Counted from the first letter of the stretch, positions 35,748 to 46,914 are shown. The stretch: 64,000 bases of DNA from Stagonosporopsis chrysanthemi (GCA_022560025.1 JAFISE010000081.1:1-64000), one strand, 5' to 3'. The notes: a model not told the origin generated them from the letters alone. Translations and numbers: made by a program.

Positions 35748-36000
35748 GTTGATAGCGTGCTATGAGGGAAGTGAGGGGGAGATGCCAGTGCTCATTTAAA
35801 TCGGCTGTGCACAGTACATGGTCATTTATCATAAGACCAGATATTTGAGAAGGGCGTTAACGTTGGTGCGGCGGGACAGTCCGCATCATCAACACCGACG
35901 GCGGAAGGAGTCCGCGCCGTTTTGATTTTCATCGGAGCGAGCCCGCCGTCTGGATCTCCACCATTGATGCTCTCTCCCACACGCGCTGCGGCAACGGACA
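35748..36000. promoter_or_regulatory. Bidirectional promoter with CGG-N7-CCG sites
   Basis: 253 bases between the divergent dehydrogenase and regulator starts. It contains CGG-N7-CCG at 35902-35914 and 35933-35945, with centres 31 bases apart, about three helical turns. TGCGG-N9-CCGCA lies at 35867-35885. Inverted CGG half-sites are what Zn2Cys6 dimers bind; which protein binds here is inference. Confidence 0.6.
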
Positions 36001-38208
36001 ATGACCGACAACGAAGGTCGGCGGAACCCGCGCTTGCGCCTCGCATGTGCTCGTTGTCAGCGGCGAAAAATACGTGTAAGTGAGCAATCTTTACTGTGCA
36101 ACAATATCCGCGCTGATCTGCCGCTGCAGTGTGATGGGCAATTTCCTGTATGCAGCAATTGCAGGAAAGCCTCGACAGAGTGCGTCGATGGGGACAGTAT
36201 ACGCCTGCAAAACGGGCCACAGCATCGTGTTGTGGATCGCGCAGTGATCAACAGGCTCAGAAGGCGCATTGCTGGGCTTGAATCAATCATCCGCGAGCGA
36301 CTCCCTGATGTCGATCTGTCTACGGACACGTCCCTTGAACTTGATGAGTTTGCCGTTGAAGAAGGGCAGAGCACCACCGTGCCAACACCTTCACCCATGC
36401 AGCGCACGCGTTCAGAAGTCTTTGTCGCAGACCGCTTTGACATACAATCGGCTACAGTACCCGATCAGCGTGCTCACGAGATTGGGTTGATCTCCGTTGG
36501 TTTCAATACAGACCAAAAGTACATCGGTCCCTCCAGTGGCTACTTTCTTGCCCGCTTGCTACTGGCAAATTCGCAAAAAGCCATTCAGCAAGACGAATAT
36601 CCACGCAGACATGATGCTTCACCACAGATGAGCATCAATGATCTCGTCAGCGCCATCCAAGGGCCCTTACCTTTGCCCCCACAGGCTCTTACAATGCGGC
36701 TTTGTCAAGTGTACTTCGAGACTGTACAGCCCCAGTTTCCAATTTTACACGAGCCTTCCTTCCGTGCAGCTCTGTCCCGACTGTACGACAGCGGCAGATT
36801 CTCTGGTGGTACTCACCAGGAGTCCGCTGCTACGCATTTTCAGACATATATGGTCCTCGCCATTGCGGCTTCAATCTGGTCTTGGAGGACGAAGCGACAG
36901 ATTCCAGCAGAGTCATACTGTTTGTCAGCTCTACAGCATCTGGACCGCATTGCTGTAGGGACTTCGTTTCCGGGTTTGCAATGCATGATACTACTGCTGA
37001 TCTTTACAATGCATTGTCCTCACATGCAGCTCAGTGTGTGGCATTTGAATTATCAGTGCATTGCAGCAGTCCTAGATCTTGGTTTGCAAAGGCAAGTCAC
37101 AACTTCACTTGGCATCTCACTCGTTGAACAAGAAATGCGGACTCGGACGTTCTGGTCAGTCTTTACGATTGATAGAACCATTGCAACAATGATGGGTCGT
37201 CCCATTGGTTTGCGCGATGAGGCGTGCGACATGAGAGTAAGTCTCATTAAGGTGACTGATGTACATTACTAATGTACACAGCTTCCACAGCTTCTGAGCG
37301 ACTGTGATCTTAGAGGGGCCTCGGATGGGTCTTCAACCCCCGACAGCAGCATACTGTCTTCTGTGCATTTGTTCAAGCTTGCAAAACTGAATTCTGAGAT
37401 TAAGTACGTGGCCAACAGCATTGTGCGCGATACGCCATCGTATGCCTACCCTGCAATTCAGGACATAATGGCGTGGCAACAAAGCATGCTACAACGACTG
37501 GATGATTGGGCCCAGAATGTGCCTCAGTCTGAGAATGAGTACATCAAGATTGTATCCGAACTTCGATATCATTCAGTCAAAATGCTCTTGCTCAGACCAA
37601 GTCCTGCGATCCCGAATCCTTCCATTGGCGCGTTGAGACACTGCCATACCTCCGCACGTCGGTCCGTTCAGCTTTATACCCGCCTCTACAATCGCGACCT
37701 AATGGTACATGACTGGCTAACATTGCACGGCATTGTCCTTAGCCTCATCACAATCCTCTATTGCACGAGGGCTGTGCCAGACATTGCACACATATCAGAC
37801 TCGGAAGAACTAATGAGCGATATGAGTGTCGGACTCAGTATTCTCAGCGCAACTGGCGAGCATTGGTCCGGCGCCAAACGCGCTCGCGAGATTCTTGACG
37901 ACATAGGCAAGTCGACGGTCCGTTGGCTTAAACACAGCCAACAGCGGAAAGACGCGACAGGAAATGGGCAGTTGTCCGATCCAATATCCCACGCCAATAA
38001 TGGCAACAGCATGCAATACGGTCGAGTTGCGATGCGTGAAGAGTACGACCTTGGTCCGCCGGATCTTGCCTCGGGCAATTCAATGGATGTCAACCTGTTT
38101 CCCGAGCTGCATCAACGGCAGGATCCTTTTGGAGATGCCGCAAGTCTAGACGATATTATGCGAAACCTGTTTGATGATTTTATTCCTCGCCCAGACTCGC
38201 TCTACTAG
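36001..38208 (+). CDS. Zn2Cys6 transcription factor with fungal_trans domain
   Basis: Nuclear DNA-binding regulator. Three exons: 36001-36075, 36130-37236 and 37282-38208 (2,109 bases, 702 residues). The binuclear zinc cluster has all six cysteines at 16, 19, 26, 33, 36 and 43 (CARCQRRKIR then CDGQFPVCSNCRKASTEC). The first intron falls inside the cluster; reading through it would break the cysteine spacing. A helical linker with RLRRRIAGLESIIRERL (dimerisation) follows. The fungal_trans middle homology region runs about 190-480 (LYDSGRFSGG, RTFWSVFTIDRTIATMMGRPIGL, DEACDMRLPQLLSD). The second intron has a clear TACTAAT branch site. It probably controls the adjacent dehydrogenase and perhaps the MFS transporter; the inducer is unknown. 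Confidence 0.92.
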
Positions 38209-38979
38209 GTTTGACAACTCCCAGGCGGCTACAGCACTTCACTAGCATGCTTGTGCTGCAACGAACCATTAAATCACGCTGCAACTACAGCCGGATACCG
38301 AAGAATCGCCGAGGCACTACTAATCACGCCTACCCCAGACGTCTTAGGGTTTCAAGGGGTGGCGCCTCCCCGCTCCCCAGACCAGACCGCAGCGCATCCT
38401 CCGCACGATAGACGTACTTGGCCAGCACGGCCAAGACTCGACCAACATTCCCACGATGCAAATAATTTTTACTGCTCTTGTGTATGACTCGCACCGGTCG
38501 CGCCTTCAACATCAACAACAAGATCCAGAGTTCCCTAAACACCCTTAAAAATGCTCTGCGCTGGACAAGACTAGAGCGAACAGGACAAAGATGTACAAAT
38601 AAGCACATAGCCATGTCCATCTCAAGATCGACCTGGCAAGTGTCACTTCAAAACAAAACCTCGCACCCCAGAGCGCACACGGCTGAATGTCGGTACGCAC
38701 CGTAGAGCCGCGAGACTCAATGACCAGAACATGGCACATCTTCGGAATACAGCTCTTGGCCAGCTGCTAGCGCAAGGCTTCCTACATCAATAGCCGATGA
38801 CTGCTATCATGTTGACTTCACTGCTTTCCGCATCAAGTGCCGGCATTCTGCCTATGCCGGATGCTCTTAGAGGGCACTGAATCATTATACATAAGAGAAC
38901 TGCTCTCCTTTCACAATCCCAGTACATTCCCCAAACCCCAGCTGCCAGCAAAGCCAAACAAAGCATCGCAGCGTTCGCA
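38209..38979. other. Intergenic, regulator to MFS transporter
   Basis: About 770 bases, no gene recognised. One CGG-N6-CCG element lies at 38691-38702; the N7 spacing seen in the dehydrogenase/regulator promoter was not found here. Confidence 0.45.
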
Positions 38980-40677
38980 ATGGCAGGAGAGTCAGATCTT
39001 GCTCAGCTACCCACCGACGATGTGCGATGGTACAAGCGGTCGTATCTTCTAAAGTTGAACTTCGTCATCTTCTCGCTCATGTTATTTTGTATGCATCCTA
39101 GACCATTCTTGTCTTACACGCAGCTTGCTGACCACCACGAATTACAGCGTCTACCGGTGGTTATGATGGCTCCGTTATGGGCAGTCTGTTGGCCCTGAAA
39201 ACCTGGTACGGGTTCATGGGCCAACCAACTGGTGCTTACTTGGGCTGGATTAACGCTTGTTACATCTTGGCCAGCGGACTCGCCTTCCCCCTTGGTGCCT
39301 GGATGACAGAGCGCTACGGCCGTAAATCCCCCGTCTACTTGGGATACCTTCTCCTCATACCCGGTGTCATAATGCAGACTACGGCTCAATCAGAGAAGGT
39401 CTACACATATGCGAGACTACTCCTGGGAATGGGAGGTGCTTTCTTCATGGTTGCTACACCTGTGTTGATCAACGAGATCGCTCTCCCGAAGCACCGCTCG
39501 ATCGCCAGTGCACTGTTCATGTGTGGCTACTACGTCGGCGGTACAATGAGCAGCTGGGTCGTCTTTGGGACCCGTGTCTTGGACAACAGCTGGTCATGGC
39601 GGATCCCGACCGTAATTCAGCTTGTCTGTCCCCTACTTGCTGTGACCGGTTTCTTGATGGCACCAGAAAGTCCTCGCTGGCTCGTTAGTGTGGGTCGGAC
39701 GACCGATGCCCGCTCCATGCTTGCCAAATGGCATGCTGGTGGTGATGAGAATGCCCCCATTGTGGAATACCAGATGATCGAAATTGAAACAGCCATCGCG
39801 GTTGAGAAACAGAACACATCGGGTGCGTCATACGCAGACATGATCAAGACCCCTGGCAACCGTCACCGTTTGTTTATCACAGTCACACTGGGAATCTTTT
39901 CTCAGTGGTCAGGAAACGGTGTCGTATCCTACTACTTGCCGCTCATGCTGAGAACCGTCGGCATCACGAGTGTCGCCCACCAGACGCTGATCTCAGCCTG
40001 TCTGAACGTTTGGAACCTCTTCTTCGCGACCGCAGCGTCGCTCAACGTAGATCGACTGGGTCGTCGCTTCTTGTTCCTCCTGTCCGCCACTACCATGCTG
40101 GTCTGTTTTATAATCATCACGGGTCTGAGTGGCTCTTTCGAGAACACACTCTCGCCGAGCGTTGGGACAGCCGTCATCCCCTTCATCTTTATATTCTTTG
40201 CTGGGTATGATGTTGCACTGTAGGTCCATCCTTCCCCAATTTCACCTTGACACTGTCCAATCGTTACTGTTATGCATTGGACTAACGCCTTTTAGGACAC
40301 CTTTCATCTCCGCCTACCCCTGCGAGATCTGGCAGTTCTCGCTCCGCTCGCGCGGCGTTACGGTGGGATGGGTCTCTGCCTTCTGTGCACTCTTTTTTAA
40401 TATCTTCGTGAACGCCATCGCTCTTGATGCCATTGGCTGGAAATACTACTTCTGTTTTGTTGCTGTGCTGGCAATCATGCTGGTCACTGTATACTTGGCG
40501 TACCCCGAAACACGTGGACACACGCTGGAACAGATGGCCGTTATTTTCGACAAAGACGCAGCAGCATTGCCACCGCCTGCGCAGATCATGGAGAAGGCCG
40601 AGGTTGTGCGAAATGAATCGGTCGCAGAGGCTGAGCCAAAGCAAGCTAATGTTACCACAAGGACGGAGGCAGTCTGA
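38980..40677 (+). CDS. MFS sugar-type transporter
   Basis: Plasma-membrane proton symporter of the fungal sugar porter group (lactose permease/hexose transporter-like). Three exons: 38980-39088, 39148-40219 and 40296-40677 (1,563 bases, 520 residues, normal). About twelve hydrophobic segments. Family signatures: GGYDGSVMGSL in the first helix, ERYGRKSPVYLGY between helices 2 and 3, PESPRWLVSVGR near 209-220, DRLGRRFLFLLS in the second half and PETRGHTLEQM near 455. The start MAGESDLAQLPTDDVRWYKRS is typical. It is downstream of and co-directional with the Zn2Cys6 regulator and is the likely importer for the dehydrogenase substrate. The transported sugar or acid is unknown. Confidence 0.92.
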
Positions 40678-41987
40678 GATGCGAAAGTTTGAGATGCGAG
40701 AGACGGCATTTCAGGGCTGCTGTCACTATCGTCGTCGTTGCTTTCTAGATGATACTAAAGCTTTTGAATATTGTGAAATGGATCGTCGTTCATATCATGT
40801 CTACTTGTCCACTATGTTATCACCTGTTGTGTGCATGTAAAAAACCCTAGCCCTGATCTCACTGCAAATTCAGGACGAGAACTCCAAGCAGTCATCGGTT
40901 TCTGACTTCAGGCTCTCTGTTAGAGTATATATAGGTCGGAACAATAGGCAGAAATGCTAGTCATTAAATGCTGACTCGACTTGTAAAGGACTCCGAAGCG
41001 TAACCGCAGACAAACCTCTGTCGTGGAAACTTCGATTACTATTCCCACCATCCTGCTACACACCGCTACGAACAGACAACACACCGCTATGGGCACCCAG
41101 CTGAAAACAATGGCAGGTCTTGCGATCGAGTCTGCGCAGCTCAGTGCTCGACTGCGCGAGCAATGCAGCAAGCTATACCTCGTTCGGTAACTGCCTGCAG
41201 CTGACAGGTCGATCTCGAACACGAGTTTAAACACCAAGATTGAGCAAGATCCACTCGTTGAGCACCTTAATAGTGACCAGAACAACAGAACAACGAAGTG
41301 TTATCGCTTTGGTGCTGTTCAGCGTATGAATCAGTCCTCAATACCTCTAATTTGAGGACCTGTCGCTGACGTGTCGCTGCATGGAAGAAGGCCCATGAAA
41401 ACAATGCATTGGCACTGCCGGCAAGATTGGCAGCTATGCTCGAACAAATCGTTACGGTCCATTTATGATGCGCCTTGTAGGGGCAAATCAGCTAGTTTGG
41501 TGGAGATTGTCGCACGCATGTACCCGTGTACACAGTAGAGTAAGGTAGAAGGATAGGAAAGTGTTAGTCCGCCGCTTCGGACGACATTGGAACGTTGCCC
41601 ACATATTTTCTGCTGATTGGCTGCGCGGAAGCTTCTCGGAACAGTACCGAATCGACGCTATGACATATTTGTGGGCCCTCATCGTGCTCGACAGTAAAGC
41701 CTTCATATTTCTTTTACAACTGCAAAGACATAGCTGCATGGGGAAATAGTCTGAAATACAACAATCAACAACAGAGAGATGCTGTTGTTTCTCAGCAAGT
41801 TCTACTCAACGCGGTCCCAATACCAATGCGAGATGTTCGAAGTACCACGCTGATTACTGATTGATCTCGTCCAAACTCGAATCCGATCCCATGGTGCTGG
41901 GTATGAACAAGCTTGGACCGTTATCATTGTAGATGCGCACGAAATAGTCCGGACGGGTGTCCTCACTTCACAACCTCTCAACGGACA

Positions 41988-41994
41988 TATAAAA
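41988..41994 (+). promoter_or_regulatory. TATA box of the FAD oxidoreductase gene
   Basis: TATAAAA lies 119 bases upstream of the preferred ATG (42107) but only 23 bases before the upstream ATG at 42011. A TATA this close to 42011 would place transcription starts near or after that ATG, favouring 42107. Confidence 0.5.
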
Positions 41995-42024
41995 GGGTCT
42001 CTGCCACCTAATGCTTTCTCAGCC

Positions 42025-42106
42025 GCAACTTCAACCGCAACTTCAAACACAACTTCAAACGCAACTTCAAACGCAACTTCAAACGCAGCTTCAAACGCAA
42101 CTCAAC
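42025..42106. repeat. 12-bp tandem repeat at the 5' end of the FAD gene
   Basis: Six copies of GCAACTTCAAAC plus a partial seventh. If translated from the upstream in-frame ATG at 42011, they give repeated QLQT units. They more likely sit in the mRNA leader. Confidence 0.85.
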
Positions 42107-43516
42107 ATGGCTGAAGAACTTTCACCTGACTATCTGGTAGTAGGAGGTGGAGCAATGGGATTTGCTTTTGTTGATACCCTACTCTCGGATACAAACGCCA
42201 CAGTCGCTATAGTGGACCGCTACGCTCGCCCTGGCGGCCACTGGACAATTGCTTATCCTTTCGTCCGCCTGCATCAACCATCCGCATTCTATGGCGTCAA
42301 CTCTCGACCGCTTGGGCAAGGTACTATCGATAAAATCGGATGGAACAAAGGACTAGCGGAGCTGGCAACTGTTGATGAAATCTGCGCGTACTACACCAAC
42401 GTCCTGCACCAGACATTCCTTCCTTCTGGCAGAGTCCAGTACTTTCCGAAGCATGAATACTTGGGCGACGGCAACTTTCGAGGAATCATTACCAACAAGG
42501 AGTACCGAGTCTCAGAGCGCACGAAGATCGTTAACGCCACTTTCATGAAAGTCAAGGTACCTGCCATGGCTCCACCTGCGTATGAAGTCGCAGAAGGCGT
42601 CAATCTCATCATACCCAACGATTTGCCTAAGCTCTCACGGTCATACGGCGGATACACCGTGGTTGGTGCCGGCAAGACCGGAATCGACGCCTGTTTATGG
42701 TTGATTGCCAATGGGATCGAGCCTGAGCAGATCTCGTGGATCATGCCACGCGACTCGTGGCTTATCGACCGCAGCACCCTCCAGCCTGGAGATGGGTTCG
42801 CGGCGGGTTTACAAAAGGTGTCCCAAGCAATAATGGAGGCCACTTCATCAGACGACTTGCTTCGACGTCTTGAATCCGCCGGGGAGCTGTTCCGGCTGGA
42901 CGAGCAAGTGTGGCCTGCCATGTATCGATGTGCTACTGTCTCTCGGCCAGAACTAGAGCAGATCAAGAAGCTGTCTAACATCATCCGACAGGGCCGGATC
43001 GTGCGTGTTGGCAAAGATGAGGTAGTGATGGAGAAGGGGATCTATACGCCCGTGGCAGACACGCTGTACATCGATTGCACCGCCGATGCGCTGGAAAAGC
43101 TGGACCCTGAACCGGTGTTCCAAGGAAGGCATATTACTCTTCAGTCGGTCCGTTTCTGCCAACAGGTGTTCAGCGCGGCATTCATCTCACACGTTGAGGC
43201 TACGTACGAGGATGACGCCCTCAAGAACGAGCTATGCCGTGTTATTCCGCATCCCAATAAGCCAGCTGACTATCTCATCACGAGGCTTGAGACATTCATA
43301 AGCTCGATACGTTGGGCCGCCGAACCAAAAACCGCAGCTTGGTTGGAGTCAGCACGTTTGAACCTTGTACGTTCCGAAAACTCTACAAGCGTTACGGATT
43401 CCGTTCTTGCACAGATCGAGGGCATTTGTGCTAAACTCGAACAACTCATTGAACAGCTCCCTGAAGAAGAGGCAGCTCGAGCCAAGAAGGAACTGCAAAC
43501 ATACCGAGGATCTTAG
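42107..43516 (+). CDS. FAD/NAD(P)-binding oxidoreductase
   Basis: Single-exon flavoprotein, 469 residues from the preferred ATG. The N-terminal dinucleotide fold YLVVGGGAMGFAF (near 8-20) binds FAD. A second Rossmann motif, GYTVVGAGKTGIDAC near 183-197, suggests NAD(P)H. A mid-region PGGHWTIAYPFVRLHQPS resembles the substrate/flavin region of flavin monooxygenase-like proteins. The C-terminal ~100 residues are helical with a Lys/Glu-rich end. The ATG at 42011 is in frame but adds only a QLQT repeat and lies 23 bases from the TATA box. The substrate is unknown; it may act with the cluster to its left or alone. Confidence 0.8.
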   Translation: MAEELSPDYLVVGGGAMGFAFVDTLLSDTNATVAIVDRYARPGGHWTIAYPFVRLHQPSAFYGVNSRPLGQGTIDKIGWNKGLAELATVDEICAYYTNVLHQTFLPSGRVQYFPKHEYLGDGNFRGIITNKEYRVSERTKIVNATFMKVKVPAMAPPAYEVAEGVNLIIPNDLPKLSRSYGGYTVVGAGKTGIDACLWLIANGIEPEQISWIMPRDSWLIDRSTLQPGDGFAAGLQKVSQAIMEATSSDDLLRRLESAGELFRLDEQVWPAMYRCATVSRPELEQIKKLSNIIRQGRIVRVGKDEVVMEKGIYTPVADTLYIDCTADALEKLDPEPVFQGRHITLQSVRFCQQVFSAAFISHVEATYEDDALKNELCRVIPHPNKPADYLITRLETFISSIRWAAEPKTAAWLESARLNLVRSENSTSVTDSVLAQIEGICAKLEQLIEQLPEEEAARAKKELQTYRGS

Positions 43517-45263
43517 TGGGAGGGCTTTTCACATATACAATACATCAACACTCCAGTAGAATCAAAGAAAACCAGCTCATTAAGGCTCACTTTCTCTCTT
43601 GAGATGCATAACAAGTGTCTGACCAGCTGAACGATCACTCAGACTTACCAGATCCCATGAAATTTGCACTCATCCTTACAGCTTAACAACAGTGCATGGT
43701 GACTATGAGCCATTGAACTTTATTTCTAGACAAGGCAGGAAAGACCGTCGATTTCGCAGAGTATGATATGGACTCTCTTTTCGGGTTATCACTGGTGTGA
43801 TGCAAGGCGAGCAACAAATCTGCCGGTGCGAGTGTGTCAACTAGACGCGGTGCAACTCCCGAAGGAAGACCGCAGGTGTGCGATGAGTCTTTCCTTCTGA
43901 AAACGGCTAAATAATAACGACAACATGTCTTGAAGAATGATGCAAGACTATGTGGGTGACACATCAATTGGCATAATAGAAGAGAACGACACGACTTGTA
44001 CCAAGGAATGGAATTAAGCCGTGGTTTTCTATAGCATCTGTGCTCATAAGTAGCTAAAGACTGCTGGCTCTGAAATACTAGGAGAATGATAAAGACATAG
44101 AGACGGACGCAGGCAAAGCCTGAGTCTAAATAAAGACAGCTAACAATCATTGGTTCTAGCTAATATAGAGATAATCTGCTCTAGCTCTTGCGCAACGCAG
44201 CACGCACAACCAACATCTAGGCCGTGCGCTACCTCATTGACCAAAGTGCAGACGCTTATAGTGTTACGATCGGTACCTGCAGAAATATGCGGACCCGTCT
44301 TTATCTTGTAGACTACGTTGAGGATCGCTCCTGATTGGCTGACGTCTGTCGCTGACCAATCAGGAGTAATCTACAGCCAAGCGTACCAGACTACGCATTT
44401 CTGCAGGCCTTATACTGACAGCGAAACCATGGTGTGCGATGCGTAATAGCACAACTTTGCCGTCCATTTCACATGTCTTGGGAACTTAGTTGGACCGTGG
44501 AGTTTCGAGTGGCAGTGAACGTTACAGGCTCAACGGCACTGCATCTCCTGTATACGCTATGTTATCGTGACTACCGTTGTAGTATGGAGAATGTCAATTG
44601 TTGCGAGGAATTGTCAGTGGATTAATTGCAAATGACAAGGACAAGGACCTGCTAGAGCTCATTAAGAAGGACAAGTAGTGGGATTGGGACGTCGAAGGTT
44701 TTCTGAAGACAAACTAACAGTTAGTTGGTCATCAGCAATCGCATATGGTACTAGACCAGGCGGCCGAGGGAAATGTCATGATGGAATGTGAGACATCTAA
44801 AAGACGCTTGACTGGCTGTATGTACGCCATCTATATTGACTGACATTCCAAAAGAACTTTCCTTCAGATAGATAGCCGCGCGGTTTTGCTTTGTAAGACT
44901 ACTTGCAATGGGGCTCCAGTACCCGATCTGTTGGTCACAATCTATCTTCAGTCGGCTTCAATCGGCTTCCTAAAAAATTCTCTGAAGGCAAATATTTGTC
45001 TTCATCACCTATCATCCTACGGAACCTTGCTACTATTGTATAACTTCCAAGAGGCGGCATTCAATGAACAAAGCCAGTAATATCTGTATTAGGAAATAGA
45101 GATATAAAGCCTTAAGAACCGGATAGCAATTGAAGACAAGCTAATGTATGAATTGGGCAAATTCAACTGTAATTTCCTCCCAAATCAAACGTCTCTGGAG
45201 CGTCTATTAAACAATGGAAGTTGTCAAGGCTTCCTATTCATCCTAACATGTACGGAAACAAAC
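43517..45263. other. Gene-sparse stretch with inverted-repeat element and decayed sequence
   Basis: No intact gene recognised. A 132-base MITE-like element lies at 44276-44407. Around 44,640-44,830 a plus-strand frame reads like decayed protein sequence interrupted by stops. Confidence 0.45.
44276..44407. mobile_element. Small MITE-like inverted-repeat element
   Basis: Ends are CCTGCAGAAATATGCGG on the left and, as reverse complement, CCTGCAGAAATGCG on the right. In the centre CTCCTGATTGG (44328-44338) pairs perfectly with CCAATCAGGAG (44356-44366). The unit can fold on itself along much of its length and codes for nothing. No clear target duplication was found. Confidence 0.6.
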
Positions 45264-46346
45264 TTAGTCCGTAAGGTCAGATGCCGACGTATTTGTGTAT
45301 GGACACGTACCCCTTTTACAGCCCTCGCATAGCTTTTCTTCATGAGGTCCTTTTGAATCCCTATTGTGGGTTGGAGGTTCAACCCTTACGCCGGCCCACT
45401 TCTTGATCCTGTACGAAACTCGCTCGACGTACGTTGTCTCGTCCATCCTGAGGGTTCCTAACTTTTCACAAGACTTGCACCTCTGATTGAAAACAACTGC
45501 GCTGTATCCATTGCGGACATACCCTCTTATCACAACAGGGACTACGCCGCTAGTCCACGACCGCTTTTTACAGGTTTTATTATCACAAGTGAACCTGCCC
45601 ACGACACAAGTGAAGTGTTCGTTGTTGTATCCCTTACGGTCGTTACTTTGGAACCATATTGAAGTTATTTCCGGCGAGACTGCTGCTGCGATCCTATCAT
45701 GCAGTTCAGGGAACATGAACGAGGTCCTCGTCTCGTCCTTGTGCTTTGGGACGTGCACAGTGGGTATCTGTGGCAATCTGATAGTTGGCTCTCGAATATA
45801 TGTAGCAAGAACTTGAGATTGATCTTCAGGCAATCGGGAGAATAGATAGCGACCGGAGCTCGGGCCGGAGGTGTTACTCGATGGCGGCTGAGGATTTTGC
45901 CGATTGTCGCGTTCGCGCACCTTCGAGCGAGCTTTGTGTGGCAAGAGCGATGAGTCAAGGTTGATAACTGGTAAGACTGCAGAGGAAACGGCTCCTGGTG
46001 ATGGGTTTTGGTGGACTGGAGAATCGTGTAGATGTTGTTTAAGTGCGCTGTTGCTACCGAAAGTGCGATTGCATGCCTTACAGTAGACTCCCGCATGCAC
46101 GGGTGAATCCTCTTGGTGCTGTTTGAGTGCTTGCTCGCTACCAAAGGAACGATTGCAGAGTTCGCAATGAACGGTTCTTGTGTGTATGGGCGAATCTTTC
46201 TGATGCTGTTGAAGTGCTTGCTCGCTGCCAAACAAACGATCACACGATACACAAAGAGGCATTCTACAGTGGTCGCAAACTTGTGTGTCAATAATCTCAT
46301 GGAGCGAGGAACAGATTATAAGTGCTATTCGAGCTGCTGGGTTCAT
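45264..46346 (-). CDS. Zinc protein: three U1/JAZ-like C2H2 fingers plus 3CxxC domain
   Basis: Single exon, 360 residues. Three near-identical fingers sit at residues 32-55, 61-84 and 89-112 with spacing C-x2-C-x12-H-x6-H and the repeated core FGS-x2-AL-x-QH...DSP-x-H. The long H-x6-H spacing resembles U1/JAZ fingers, often RNA-binding, more than classical DNA-binding C2H2. After a ~100-residue Ser/Pro-rich linker, the C-terminal ~150 residues carry paired cysteines (FTCDNKTCKK, QRCKSCEKLG, KLCEGCKRGTC) of the 3CxxC zinc domain known from ZAR1/RTP and many fungal proteins. Function unknown; an RNA-binding role is inference. It lies in the gene-sparse part. Confidence 0.75.
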   Translation of the reverse strand: MNPAARIALIICSSLHEIIDTQVCDHCRMPLCVSCDRLFGSEQALQQHQKDSPIHTRTVHCELCNRSFGSEQALKQHQEDSPVHAGVYCKACNRTFGSNSALKQHLHDSPVHQNPSPGAVSSAVLPVINLDSSLLPHKARSKVRERDNRQNPQPPSSNTSGPSSGRYLFSRLPEDQSQVLATYIREPTIRLPQIPTVHVPKHKDETRTSFMFPELHDRIAAAVSPEITSIWFQSNDRKGYNNEHFTCVVGRFTCDNKTCKKRSWTSGVVPVVIRGYVRNGYSAVVFNQRCKSCEKLGTLRMDETTYVERVSYRIKKWAGVRVEPPTHNRDSKGPHEEKLCEGCKRGTCPYTNTSASDLTD

Positions 46347-46914
46347 TTAGTCATTGAAGAAGATGACGAGTCCGCTGTATCGTGAGATACGAGGCGTCTC
46401 TCCGACCAATGGTGCAATGACACATGGCTCGTAAGGATGCGTATCCCTGACTCAAAAGATGAAAAACGCTTGAAAAGGACCATGAACTAGGCTGCGGTGT
46501 TACCCGTTCTGGTAAGAGCAGGAACATCACGCTGCATATATGTGACCGTATGAGAACTTCCCCTGATCACTCACGCCATGGCAGAATTACTTCCTGTACG
46601 TCGTGAATCTACGGTTAGTTCAATAATTTCTTGTCAATACAAGATTTTCCAGCAAAGCGCTCCCAAGAGTACGGCAAGGCGCTCACTGGCATCTAGGCTC
46701 GTCTGGACGCAAGCGCGACATTTAACATTGTAACCCTCAAAGTTGGATTGCTACTGGAAGACCGTGTTAAGTTGGTACTTTGAGAGAAATCTTTTAGCAC
46801 AATGCTATCATTTCCTAGACCTAGGCATAGTGGTAGCCCTCCAAGAGCTTAGGTGAAAAGTGCCTCCGAGAATACTATCATGCCTGCAACAAAATAATCC
46901 TACGACTCCATAGA
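46347..46914. other. Intergenic, nothing recognised
   Basis: Upstream region of the zinc protein (minus strand) and downstream flank of the broken transporter. No gene seen. Confidence 0.4.

Larger units (their letters stand above)
40678..42106. other. Intergenic with promoter of the FAD oxidoreductase
   Basis: 1.4 kb without a recognisable gene. A TATA box, TATAAAA, is at 41988-41994, and a 12-bp tandem repeat occupies 42025-42106 just before the preferred ATG. Confidence 0.5.

Noticed and set aside
36057..36443. Reading through intron 1 of the Zn2Cys6 gene
   Set aside because: The open frame is uninterrupted, but read-through would insert 18 residues between the third and second cysteine pairs; splicing gives the exact six-cysteine spacing.
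40920..41285. 121-codon minus-strand frame, hydrophobic and Ser/Cys-rich
   Set aside because: Looks like chance; no signal-peptide or helix pattern consistent with a membrane protein.
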